From Litorivita pollutaquae (GTDB lineage: Bacteria > Pseudomonadota > Alphaproteobacteria > Rhodobacterales > Rhodobacteraceae): 64,000 bases of DNA. The position numbers and the translations under genes were made by a program. Position 1 is the stretch's first letter. The number at the start of each line of letters is the position of its first letter. The notes below the pieces were generated by a model. It did no database searches and was not told the origin of the DNA. It was given only the letters and a program-made list of their open reading frames with translations. Where the stretch lies: positions 414,660-478,659 of the forward strand of contig NZ_KZ826481.1 in assembly GCF_003205515.1 (NCBI RefSeq), given 5' to 3'. Shown in pieces: positions 57,124-64,000 of the stretch.

Positions 57124-57828
57124 TCAAACTCCCGCCAGATCCATGTGCATCTCTTCGGCCGGCAACCGGATTTCGGGCGTAATCCGCATGGCAACCTCTC
57201 CCATGGCCTGCATCCCTTGAGCGCGGAAAAATCCGGCGGCGGTGCGGGTGACAAGCGCATGCAACCGAGTAATCCCCGCCAACCGCGCAGAGAGTTCGAC
57301 CTGCCCAAAAATCGCGGCGCCGATGCCGCTGCCGATATGGTCGGGGTCGGTGACGATGTGGTGGACATGGCCCAGACCCGCGAAAGAGCGGGCACGAAAG
57401 GGACTAAATTCGGACCAGCCGCCACACCCCAAGATTCGCCCGCAGGGGCCCTCGGCGATGAAACACGTCGGGCTGGCCAAAAATGCAGGATAGGCGGCGC
57501 TCAACCCAGGCAAAGCGGCCGCCAGCTCGGCGCCACCATAGTCTGGCACCAAAAGCCGGCCGTAGGCTTTGCGTAGCAGGTCTTCGATCTCTGCGGCGTC
57601 CTGCGGGGCCGCGACACGCAGCGAATAAGGCAACCCATATGCAGAGGTCTCCTGCGGGGGTCTTGTGGGATCCGCGAGTGCGGGGGGCGTGCCCCCCACC
57701 AACCGCGCTCCTGCACGCCCCTGCGCCTCGGCCGGCGACTGGGAGGCACTAAGGGGCAAAGATGGATGCGGTGGACAGTGTGGGTCTATCGGGGCGGGCG
57801 GATCGCCCATATCATTCAAAGGGGGCAT
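57124..57828 (-). CDS. GNAT acetyltransferase with Pro-rich N-terminus
   Basis: A 234-residue protein. Residues 1-65 are Pro/Ala/Ser-rich and probably disordered. Residues about 68-234 form a GNAT domain: YSLRVAAPQDAAEIEDLLRKAYG, the central VHHIVTDPDHIGSGIGAAIFG acetyl-CoA segment, and GFFRAQGMQAMGE in the C-terminal helix. The loop reads HIGSGIG rather than RGxGxG. The start MPPLNDMGD has GGAG at 8 nt. Substrate unknown. It is downstream of rpmG on the same strand, past a terminator. Confidence 0.75.
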   Translation of the reverse strand: MPPLNDMGDPPAPIDPHCPPHPSLPLSASQSPAEAQGRAGARLVGGTPPALADPTRPPQETSAYGLPYSLRVAAPQDAAEIEDLLRKAYGRLLVPDYGGAELAAALPGLSAAYPAFLASPTCFIAEGPCGRILGCGGWSEFSPFRARSFAGLGHVHHIVTDPDHIGSGIGAAIFGQVELSARLAGITRLHALVTRTAAGFFRAQGMQAMGEVAMRITPEIRLPAEEMHMDLAGV

Positions 57829-57921
57829 GTGCAGAACTCCTTGCATGCGGTGCCATTTCGGGGTCGAAACTGGCGGCGTGCGGGGCAAGGGGCGGGTTTG
57901 GTCTGCTGGTCTTAGAGCAAA

Positions 57922-57952
57922 GAAAAAGCCGCGTCCTTGCGGCGCGGCTTTT
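57922..57952 (-). terminator. Intrinsic terminator of rpmG
   Basis: The arms AAAAGCCGCG (57924-57933) and CGCGGCTTTT (57943-57952) form a 10-bp stem. On the minus strand the stem runs into TTTTTCTTTG. It lies 27 bp after the rpmG stop. Confidence 0.85.
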
Positions 57953-57978
57953 GATGTCTGGTCATATATAGGGCGATC

Positions 57979-58146
57979 TTATTTGATCTTGCCTTCCTTA
58001 TACTCGACATGCTTGCGCACCACCGGGTCATACTTACGTACGACCATCTTTTCGGTCATTGTTCGTGCATTTTTCTTGGTCACATAGAAGTGGCCCGTGC
58101 CTGCGGTCGAGTTCAGGCGGATTTTGATTGTGGTCGGCTTCGCCAT
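57979..58146 (-). CDS. rpmG: Ribosomal protein L33
   Basis: A 55-residue 50S subunit protein: [33 protein letters not shown], then [21 protein letters not shown]. It is the Cys-free form without a zinc knuckle, which is the common form in Alphaproteobacteria. AGGAGA precedes the ATG. An in-frame extension upstream of this ATG has no support. It is followed by a strong terminator. Confidence 0.95.
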   Translation of the reverse strand: MAKPTTIKIRLNSTAGTGHFYVTKKNARTMTEKMVVRKYDPVVRKHVEYKEGKIK

Positions 58147-58249
58147 GATCGTTCTCCTACGGCGGGCGCTTGTGCGTCCCGTGAAATCTCTTGAAGCCTG
58201 CCTTTTAAGGAACACACTGGCAGTGTCAACATAGATTGTGAAGATAATA

Positions 58250-58668
58250 CGCGCGGAGGGCCTATAAGCCGGATTTTGTCCCGAAGGTTGCCCTTCATGG
58301 ATGATCATTCATCTTGGCCCCATGTTGCCATGACGCCTCTAGCTGCCAACCCGGACCACCGGGGCAAAACATCCCTGCGGGCGGTATCGGCTTACGCCGA
58401 CGCGATCCCCGCGCGCGGTCCCTATTTGGCATTGCTCCTGGTGGGGCTTGCCGTGCCGGTCCTGTTGCCAGTCCCGCGGTGGGCTCTTACTCCACCGTTT
58501 CACCCTTACCGTTGCGTTGATCCCATACGGGCGCAACGGCGGTCTGTTCTCTGTGGCGCTTTCCCTTGGGTTGCCCCAGCCGGGCGTTACCCGGCACCAT
58601 CGTTTTGTGGAGTCCGGACTTTCCTCGAACGGATCAGGCCCGCCCGCGACCATCCAGCCCTCCGCGCG
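58250..58668 (-). ncRNA. rnpB: RNase P RNA, class A
   Basis: The minus strand carries the catalytic RNA of RNase P, about 419 nt, which matures tRNA 5' ends with protein RnpA. The ends pair as helix P1: 58658-58668 (5' side) and 58251-58261 (3' side) give 11 bp. The conserved core GAGGAAAGTCCGGACTCC is the reverse complement of 58609-58626, and the 3' region shows the usual CCGGCTTATAGGCC. Fold ends are set from P1, so either end may be off by a few bases. The gene begins 10 bp after an amidase gene stop, so its promoter lies within that gene. Confidence 0.95.
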
Positions 58669-58677
58669 ACATGGCAC

Positions 58678-59442
58678 CTAGGCGCTCGGGCCGCTTTGGT
58701 CAATGGGGAAACGCGTGGCCAGATCGTGCATCGCGGCGCAATCGGCGGGGGAAATCGGCGCGCCCTGCCCCGCCGCCCAAGGGCGAAAGCGCTGACGAAA
58801 GGCATCCAGAAGCAGGCCCTCCGGGCCGGCATCATGATCGCCGCTGACCACGGGCAAGACATAACCAAACCGCGCCGCATCGCGCAAAAACGCGTCCCAA
58901 TCGGCCTTCGGCGCGCCCTGCGGATCAGGCCAGACCGACAGGCCCTGGCGCGCCAGACGGCGCCAATCGAACCGCGCGCCGGGATCAAATTTGCGCGCGG
59001 GGGCCATGTCGGAATGGCCGATGATCCGATGCGGTGCAATAGTCCAACGGGCCATGATCGCGCCAAGCAACGCTTCGAGCGCCGCCATCTGTGGCGCGGC
59101 AAAAGGTTGATCGCCGGTATTGGCCAACTCAATCCCGATCGAGCGCGAATTGACATCCGTCACATCGCCCCATGCCCCCGCCCCTGCATGCCATGCACGC
59201 ATCTGTTCGGGGACCATGCGCCAGATACGTCCCTTGGGGCAGATCAGGTAATGCGCCGAAACCTCGCAAACCGGATCACACAGGCGCGTCAAAGCGGCCT
59301 CGGCGCTTTGCATCGCGGTGTAATGAAGCACGACCATATCGGGCCGCACGCCGCCACGGCGCGCGCCGAAATTCGGCGACGGATCGTGCAATATCGTCAG
59401 CGGTTCATCACCCTTAACCACATGGGTCATATCATGCCCCAT
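58678..59442 (-). CDS. N-acetylmuramoyl-L-alanine amidase (AmpD-like, amidase_2)
   Basis: A 254-residue zinc amidase that cuts the bond between MurNAc and L-Ala. Metal and catalytic residues are in VVLHYTAMQS (His), MRAWHAGAGAWG and IIGHSDMAPARKFDPG (His, Lys, Asp). IGIELANTG is the Glu-containing strand. No signal peptide is visible, so a cytosolic AmpD-like recycling role is likely. The C-terminal 70 residues are helical and lie beyond the amidase fold. ATG at 59442 is used; ATG at 59430 with GGGG spacing of 6 nt is possible. Confidence 0.88.
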   Translation of the reverse strand: MGHDMTHVVKGDEPLTILHDPSPNFGARRGGVRPDMVVLHYTAMQSAEAALTRLCDPVCEVSAHYLICPKGRIWRMVPEQMRAWHAGAGAWGDVTDVNSRSIGIELANTGDQPFAAPQMAALEALLGAIMARWTIAPHRIIGHSDMAPARKFDPGARFDWRRLARQGLSVWPDPQGAPKADWDAFLRDAARFGYVLPVVSGDHDAGPEGLLLDAFRQRFRPWAAGQGAPISPADCAAMHDLATRFPIDQSGPSA

Positions 59443-59466
59443 CGCCCTAAACGGTCCGCCGACAGA

Positions 59467-60240
59467 TCAACCACCGGTGGCCAATTGGAACGGGCGCGGA
59501 TCCCATTGGCAGGCGAATCCATCGCCGTCCGGATCCAATCCCATGCGGTCGCGCGCAGGGCCGCCCGCCGCAAGGAAGTCTTCCTGCGCCAAATCCGGCG
59601 AAGGGTATTTCGCACAATTGCGCACGAATTTGCTTTGTCCGTTCAATGGCGAACGGGTAAAGAGTTTTTGGCCAATCGGGTGGCGGCTTTTGAGCGCGTA
59701 TTCAACGATATTCGGACCGGTGCCGACGCGGCCCGGCAATGCGGTGGGCTGCACCTGTTCGTATTGCGCGCGGTTGGCGGCGATGCGGTTGGCATCATCT
59801 TGGATGCTGCGCACCTCGCCCACGGCCTCGAAGTTATTCTCGTTCGAAATGCCCGCCGCATTGACCACGGGCGGCGCAGGGTTCGATGGCGAGGCATTCA
59901 CCGGCGCCACACCGGAATTGGCCTCGGCAGCAGATAAGGCGGCGCGGGTTTCGGCCGCGATCTCTTCGGCGCTGCCGCTGGACGCAGCAACCTGACCGGC
60001 GGGCGGCAGGGTCGCATTGGTCATCACCGGAGCCGCAGGCAAGCCGGTGGTTTCATCCGACACTACACCAGTGGGCACGAGGCCCGCATTTTGGGCCTGA
60101 CGCTGCTGATATTCTGTATAGCTGCTGAAACCAACGCCTGAGCCACTGTCGGGCACCTGCGGATCACACCCAGCCAATGCAGTGACCGCGCCCAGCGCCA
60201 CCATCGTGGCAATCGCGCGTTTACCAAATGAAATCTGCAT
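59467..60240 (-). CDS. Lipoprotein with C-terminal excalibur-like calcium-binding motif
   Basis: A 257-residue lipoprotein (lipobox LAGC, Cys 25). The middle part (about 35-150) is Ala, Pro, Ser and Asn-rich and probably disordered. The C-terminus has FVRNCAKYPSPDLAQEDFLAAGG and DPDGDGFACQWDP, an excalibur-type DxDxDGxxC motif, likely Ca2+-binding with a Cys pair. The start at 60240 has AGGA at 6 nt; ATG at 60255 is a second option. It is upstream of the amidase and follows gatA on the same strand. Confidence 0.75.
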   Translation of the reverse strand: MQISFGKRAIATMVALGAVTALAGCDPQVPDSGSGVGFSSYTEYQQRQAQNAGLVPTGVVSDETTGLPAAPVMTNATLPPAGQVAASSGSAEEIAAETRAALSAAEANSGVAPVNASPSNPAPPVVNAAGISNENNFEAVGEVRSIQDDANRIAANRAQYEQVQPTALPGRVGTGPNIVEYALKSRHPIGQKLFTRSPLNGQSKFVRNCAKYPSPDLAQEDFLAAGGPARDRMGLDPDGDGFACQWDPRPFQLATGG

Positions 60241-60309
60241 TTTTCGTCCTGCCATATAAGCTGGCGGCGGGGCTTATCGTGCCCCGACCGCATTATGTAT
60301 CGCCGATGT

Positions 60310-61791
60310 TTACCACCATTTCGCAGGCTTGGAAACGAAACCGGCGGCTTGTTCCAGCGCATAGGCGGTGTTCAGCAAATCGCCCTCTTCCCACGGACGC
60401 CCAATCAGTTGCAGCCCCAAAGGCAGCCCCGCCTTGTCCAGCCCGGTGGGCACCGAAATGCCGGGAAGCCCCGCGAGGTTCACCGTCACGGTAAACACAT
60501 CATTGAGATACATTTGCACCGGATCGGCGTTTTTCATCTCGCCCAGACCAAAGGCCGAAGACGGCGTGGCCGGTGTCAGGATCGCATCGATTCCCGCGGC
60601 AAAGGCGTCATCGAAGTCTTTCTTGATCAACGCGCGCACGCGGCGTGCCCGGTTGTAATAGGCGTCATAGAAACCGGCCGAAAGCACATATGTCCCGATC
60701 ATCACGCGGCGCTGCACCTCGTGGCCAAAACCTTCGGCGCGGGTCTTTTCATACATCTCGGTGATGCCATCCCCACCGTCCAGCTTGGCGCGGTGGCCGT
60801 AGCGCACCCCGTCATAGCGCGCCAAATTCGAAGACGCCTCGGCCGGCGCAATCACGTAATAGGCCGGCAAAGCATATTTGGTATGCGGCAATGTGATATC
60901 GACCATCACCGCGCCTGCATCCTCAAGCATCTTGCGCCCGTCGGCCCAAAGCGCCTCGATCTCGGCAGGCATCCCATCCATATGATATTCTTTGGGAATG
61001 CCGATCTTCTTGCCGCGAATATCGCCGGTGAGCATGGCCTCGAAATCGGGCACGGGCAGATCGGCGCTGGTGCTGTCCTTGGGATCGAACCCCGACATCG
61101 CCTCCAACATGATCGCGGCATCGCGCACGGTTTTGGTCATCGGTCCGGCTTGATCAAGCGAAGAGGCAAACGCCACCACGCCCCAACGCGAACACCGCCC
61201 ATAGGTCGGTTTGATGCCGACAGTGCCGGTAAAGGCCGCCGGTTGGCGGATCGAGCCGCCCGTATCGGTGCCCGTCGCCGCCAAACACAGATCCGCCGCA
61301 ACCGCCGCCGCCGAGCCGCCCGAAGAGCCGCCCGGTGTCAATTGGCGATCGTCGACTTTCCACGGGTTCACGGCATTGCCATACACCGAGGTTTCGTTCG
61401 ACGAGCCCATGGCAAATTCATCCATGTTCAACTTGCCCAACATCACCGTGCCCGCATCAAACAGCTTGGCGGTAATGGTGCTCTCATATTCGGGCAAGAA
61501 CCCTTCGAGGATACGGCTGCCCGCCTGACCCGGAACATGTTTGGTGCAAAACAGGTCCTTCACGCCAATCGGCAATCCGCACATCGACGGCGCGTCGCCG
61601 CCCGCGATCCGCGCATCAGCGGCTTTGGCCTGCGCCATCGCGACATCGGGGGTGTGATGCACAAAGGCGTTGAGCGCGCCGGAGGCTTCGGCAGCCTTCA
61701 GGCAGGCACCGGTCAATTCCTCGGAGGAGATATCTTTAGCACGCAATTTGTCGCGTGCATCGGCCAAAGTCAGCGTATTGAGATCGGTCAT
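60310..61791 (-). CDS. gatA: Glutamyl-tRNA(Gln) amidotransferase subunit A
   Basis: A 493-residue amidase-signature enzyme, the glutaminase part of GatCAB that makes Gln-tRNA(Gln) from Glu-tRNA(Gln). The Ser-cisSer-Lys triad is visible: Lys 78 in GVKDLF, Ser 156 in GGSSGGSA, Ser 180 in [11 protein letters not shown]. The start overlaps the gatC stop by one base (TAATG). gatB is not in the window; in Alphaproteobacteria it is often elsewhere. Confidence 0.96.
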   Translation of the reverse strand: MTDLNTLTLADARDKLRAKDISSEELTGACLKAAEASGALNAFVHHTPDVAMAQAKAADARIAGGDAPSMCGLPIGVKDLFCTKHVPGQAGSRILEGFLPEYESTITAKLFDAGTVMLGKLNMDEFAMGSSNETSVYGNAVNPWKVDDRQLTPGGSSGGSAAAVAADLCLAATGTDTGGSIRQPAAFTGTVGIKPTYGRCSRWGVVAFASSLDQAGPMTKTVRDAAIMLEAMSGFDPKDSTSADLPVPDFEAMLTGDIRGKKIGIPKEYHMDGMPAEIEALWADGRKMLEDAGAVMVDITLPHTKYALPAYYVIAPAEASSNLARYDGVRYGHRAKLDGGDGITEMYEKTRAEGFGHEVQRRVMIGTYVLSAGFYDAYYNRARRVRALIKKDFDDAFAAGIDAILTPATPSSAFGLGEMKNADPVQMYLNDVFTVTVNLAGLPGISVPTGLDKAGLPLGLQLIGRPWEEGDLLNTAYALEQAAGFVSKPAKWW

Positions 61792-62078
61792 TATTCCACC
61801 ACCTTCGGCACGGCAAAAAAGCCTTCGCGCGCATCAGGCGCAGTCTTGAGAATCTTGTCTTGCTGGTCGCCATCGGTGACCACATCGTCGCGGCGGCGCA
61901 ATGCCATAGGCGTGACGGATGTCATCGGCTCGACGCCCTCGACATCAACCTCCTCAAGTTGCTCGATAAATCCAAGAATGGTATTAAATTCAGCGGCCAG
62001 CGCCGGCAGCGCCTCCTCTTCGACGCGGATGCGGGCCAATTTGGCAACGCGCGCGGCAGTCTCAAGATCGATCGACAT
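61791..62078 (-). CDS. gatC: Glutamyl-tRNA(Gln) amidotransferase subunit C
   Basis: A 95-residue subunit that wraps around GatA and stabilises GatCAB. It begins [17 protein letters not shown] and has the typical [29 protein letters not shown] segment, ending near [14 protein letters not shown] lies 10 nt before the ATG. It is first in gatC-gatA and divergent from the UPF0173 gene. Confidence 0.95.
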   Translation of the reverse strand: MSIDLETAARVAKLARIRVEEEALPALAAEFNTILGFIEQLEEVDVEGVEPMTSVTPMALRRRDDVVTDGDQQDKILKTAPDAREGFFAVPKVVE

Positions 62079-62236
62079 CGTCAGGAATTCCTCGGGCTAT
62101 CGGGTGGCAAACTATGTTGCCCCTGCATTTAACGCCCCCGCGCCGCGCCCGCAAGCCTCGCCGCCGCCGTTGCTGCACCTTCACAATCGCATCGACCGTG
62201 CTACTCTAACGTGTAAACGCCATAGAGGAGAACACT

Positions 62237-62929
62237 ATGAACATCATCTGGCTTGGCCACGGCAGCTGGCGCATCGAAATCGAAGATCAAATCCTGTTGA
62301 TTGACCCATGGGTAACGGACAATCCGATGATGCCCGACGACAAGGTCGATGCCGCGCTGGACGGCGCGACACATATCATCGTCACCCATGGCCATTTCGA
62401 CCACAGCCATGACATCGTGGATATCTCCAAATCCCGTGACCTACCGGTCTCTGCGATCTTTGAACTTGCGGCCTATCTGCATAGCCAAGGCGCCAAAGAG
62501 GGCCACGGCTGGAACAAAGGCGGCACCATCCCATTGGGCAAGGCCACCGCCACGCTGGTGCCCGCCTCGCATAGCTCCTCGTTGGTGATCGACGGGCGCG
62601 GCGCCTATATGGGCGCGGAATGCGGCGTCATTCTCAAAGGCGAGGGTCATACGATCTACCTGTCGGGCGACACCACGATCATGGCCGATATGGAATGGAT
62701 CGGCGATTATTATAAACCCGACATCGGCATCCTTTCGGCCGGTGGCTATTACACCATGGATATGGAGGCCACAGCCTATGCGGCCAAGCGTTACTTCAAT
62801 TTCGACACGCTGATCCCCGGCCACTACCGCACCTTCCCCGCGCTGGAGCAATCGGCCGAAAAACTCGCTGCCGCCCTGCCCGATGTGAATGTGATCGAAC
62901 CCGAGGTTCTCACCCCCATCACCTTTTAA
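62237..62929 (+). CDS. Metal-dependent hydrolase, UPF0173 (MBL fold)
   Basis: A 230-residue metallo-beta-lactamase-fold protein of the UPF0173 group. The metal motif THGHFDHSHD is at about residue 54. LIDPWVTDNP lies near the N-terminus, and YLSGDTTIMADM and LIPGHYRTFP supply later ligands. Substrate unknown; the family includes possible detoxifying or lactonase-like activities. GAGGAG precedes the ATG at good spacing. No signal peptide. Confidence 0.9.
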   Translation: MNIIWLGHGSWRIEIEDQILLIDPWVTDNPMMPDDKVDAALDGATHIIVTHGHFDHSHDIVDISKSRDLPVSAIFELAAYLHSQGAKEGHGWNKGGTIPLGKATATLVPASHSSSLVIDGRGAYMGAECGVILKGEGHTIYLSGDTTIMADMEWIGDYYKPDIGILSAGGYYTMDMEATAYAAKRYFNFDTLIPGHYRTFPALEQSAEKLAAALPDVNVIEPEVLTPITF

Positions 62930-63098
62930 AATCCGGCGCGGCGCGCCTTAAGGCCGGGTGCGCCGCCCGCTTGCCCCTTCCCAGCGACACCCGCACCGCA
63001 GACCCAAGCTTGCCGCACGGGGGCCGCTGCTGCCTCTTTCTGCTTTCCCTTAAATATCCCCGCCGGAGGCTCCCCAAACCCGCAACAGGCCCAGCCGC

Positions 63099-63548
63099 CT
63101 ATGGGCGGCGCTTGGCTGCGAAAAAGGCCTTGAGCAACGCCTCGGACGCCGCCGCATCAATGCCCTCGAACACCTGCGGCACATGATGGCATTGCGCATG
63201 CGAAAACACCCGCGCGCCGGCTTCGATGCCGCCGCTTTTGGGGTCCGACGCGCCGTAATACAGCCGCGCAATACGGGCGGCAGAAATTGCCTGCGCGCAC
63301 ATCGCGCAGGGCTCCAACGTCACATACAGCGCGTGATTGGTCAGCCGCTCCGCCCCCAAAGCCGCGCATCCGGCGCGGATCGCCAATATCTCGGCATGGG
63401 CGGTGGGATCGTGTAATTCGCGCGTCCGGTTGCCCGCCCGCGCCACGACCGCACCCGCAGGCGATACCAACACCGCACCCACGGGAACTTCGCCGCGTTT
63501 TGCCGCCGCGCGCGCCTCGTCCAACGCCATCTGCATATGCGAATTCAT
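63099..63548 (-). CDS. tadA: tRNA-specific adenosine deaminase (A34 to I34)
   Basis: A 149-residue zinc deaminase that makes inosine at the wobble position of tRNA-Arg(ACG). The active site is HAE in DPTAHAEILAIR and PCAMC in LYVTLEPCAMCAQAI; YGASDPKSGG is typical of TadA. Start: ATG at 63548 has GAAGAG at about 8 nt; ATG at 63554 is very close and equally possible. It is divergent from the pseudouridine synthase gene. Confidence 0.92.
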   Translation of the reverse strand: MNSHMQMALDEARAAAKRGEVPVGAVLVSPAGAVVARAGNRTRELHDPTAHAEILAIRAGCAALGAERLTNHALYVTLEPCAMCAQAISAARIARLYYGASDPKSGGIEAGARVFSHAQCHHVPQVFEGIDAAASEALLKAFFAAKRRP

Positions 63549-63651
63549 CTTCATATCTCTTCTTGGCAAGGCATCACCGCTTTCGCAATGACGGATTTTC
63601 CGGTAACCGGAGGCCAACATCCGCACTCCAGCCCCCTGAAAGCTGTCCAAA

Positions 63652-64000
63652 ATGGTCGAAAAACCCGATACATCCGACATGCCTGCGCCCCCCAAAGACG
63701 ACCGCATTGCCAAGGTCATCGCCCGCGCCGGCGTCGCCTCGCGCCGCGAAGCCGAGCGGCTGATCGCCATCGGGCAGGTGCGCGTCAACGGAACCACCAT
63801 CGACAGCCCCGCCCTCAACGTCACTCCCGATGACCGGATCGAAGTCAACGGCACGCCGCTTTCGCCGCCCGAACCGGCGCGGCTTTGGCTCTATCACAAA
63901 CCCACCGGCCTTGTGACCACGGACAGCGACGAATTGGACCGGCCGACGATCTATCAATCCCTACCCGAGGACATGCCCCGCGTGATGAGCGTCGGGCGGC
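63652..64000 (+). CDS. rRNA pseudouridine synthase, RluB/RsuA family (3' end outside window)
   Basis: The first 116 codons of a pseudouridine synthase. An S4 RNA-binding domain (about residues 12-65) reads IAKVIARAGVASRREAERLIAIGQVRVNG. The catalytic domain starts with LWLYHKPTGLVTT, and SVGR marks the start of the next conserved strand at the end of the window. RluB modifies U2605 of 23S rRNA and RsuA U516 of 16S rRNA; which applies cannot be decided from this part. ATG at 63652 or 63679 may be the start; neither has a strong ribosome site. Confidence 0.85.
   Translation, partial: MVEKPDTSDMPAPPKDDRIAKVIARAGVASRREAERLIAIGQVRVNGTTIDSPALNVTPDDRIEVNGTPLSPPEPARLWLYHKPTGLVTTDSDELDRPTIYQSLPEDMPRVMSVGR

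Overview
The window comes from an alphaproteobacterium, most likely a marine-type Rhodobacteraceae (Roseobacter group). The case rests on GC-rich coding with strong third-position bias, a class A RNase P RNA, a BioR/BioY biotin module, a PccR-type propionyl-CoA regulator, a betI-betC-betB-betA/choXWV choline cluster, and many small lipoproteins and DUFs typical of that family. No tRNA, rRNA, IS element, phage, CRISPR array or plasmid function was seen, so this reads as ordinary chromosome with a few accessory patches.

Layout. 1-4.6 kb: end of ppk1, then ppx (polyphosphate metabolism), a coupled endo/exonuclease/phosphatase plus TerB-J-domain pair, and a PAT-like acetyltransferase. 4.7-5.9 kb: nhaA, followed by a 0.6 kb gap with hairpins and one doubtful small ORF. 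6.5-19.7 kb: the propionate/methylmalonyl-CoA block on the minus strand: methylmalonyl-CoA mutase, pccA and pccB interleaved with small lipoproteins and hypotheticals. It is closed by an MFS exporter and the regulator pccR, with TTTGCAAA-type repeats in front of pccB and pccR. 19.8-20.6 kb: DUF465 and hemerythrin-like proteins. 20.7-29.0 kb: choline/choline-sulfate catabolism (betA, betB, betC, betI) divergent from the choXWV transporter across a perfect BetI-like palindrome. 29.2-30.6 kb: LysE exporter and YebC.

30.9-33.5 kb holds the most unusual locus. A papain-family cysteine peptidase, a small protein sharing the peptidase's C-terminal module, and a chagasin-family cysteine-peptidase inhibitor sit in a row on one strand, and none has a signal peptide. 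The gap upstream carries TCACAG repeats in exact 11-bp phase. Next are two convergent SLC13-type transporters, then bioR-bioY-DUF1284 with BioR boxes, a YmdB-type phosphodiesterase, 5-formyl-THF cyclo-ligase, MgtE, guanine deaminase, a CAP protein, 8-oxoguanine deaminase, HisN, an XRE regulator, quinone oxidoreductase, LysR, DUF1127 and a Bax-inhibitor-1 membrane protein.

51.1-56.5 kb is an exopolysaccharide/capsule start module: a CapD/FlaA1-type dehydratase, an epimerase-sugar transferase fusion, and a Wza-type export lipoprotein. After a 0.64 kb gap with a C10 tract come a GNAT protein, rpmG, rnpB, an AmpD-like amidase, a lipoprotein, gatA/gatC, a UPF0173 metallohydrolase, tadA, and the start of an rRNA pseudouridine synthase.

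Main functional links: propionyl-CoA is carboxylated by PccAB and isomerised by the mutase under PccR. Choline and choline-O-sulfate are imported by ChoXWV and oxidised to glycine betaine by BetC/BetA/BetB under BetI. Biotin, the cofactor of PccA, is imported by BioY under BioR. Domain and motif readings come from visual inspection; no similarity search was run.
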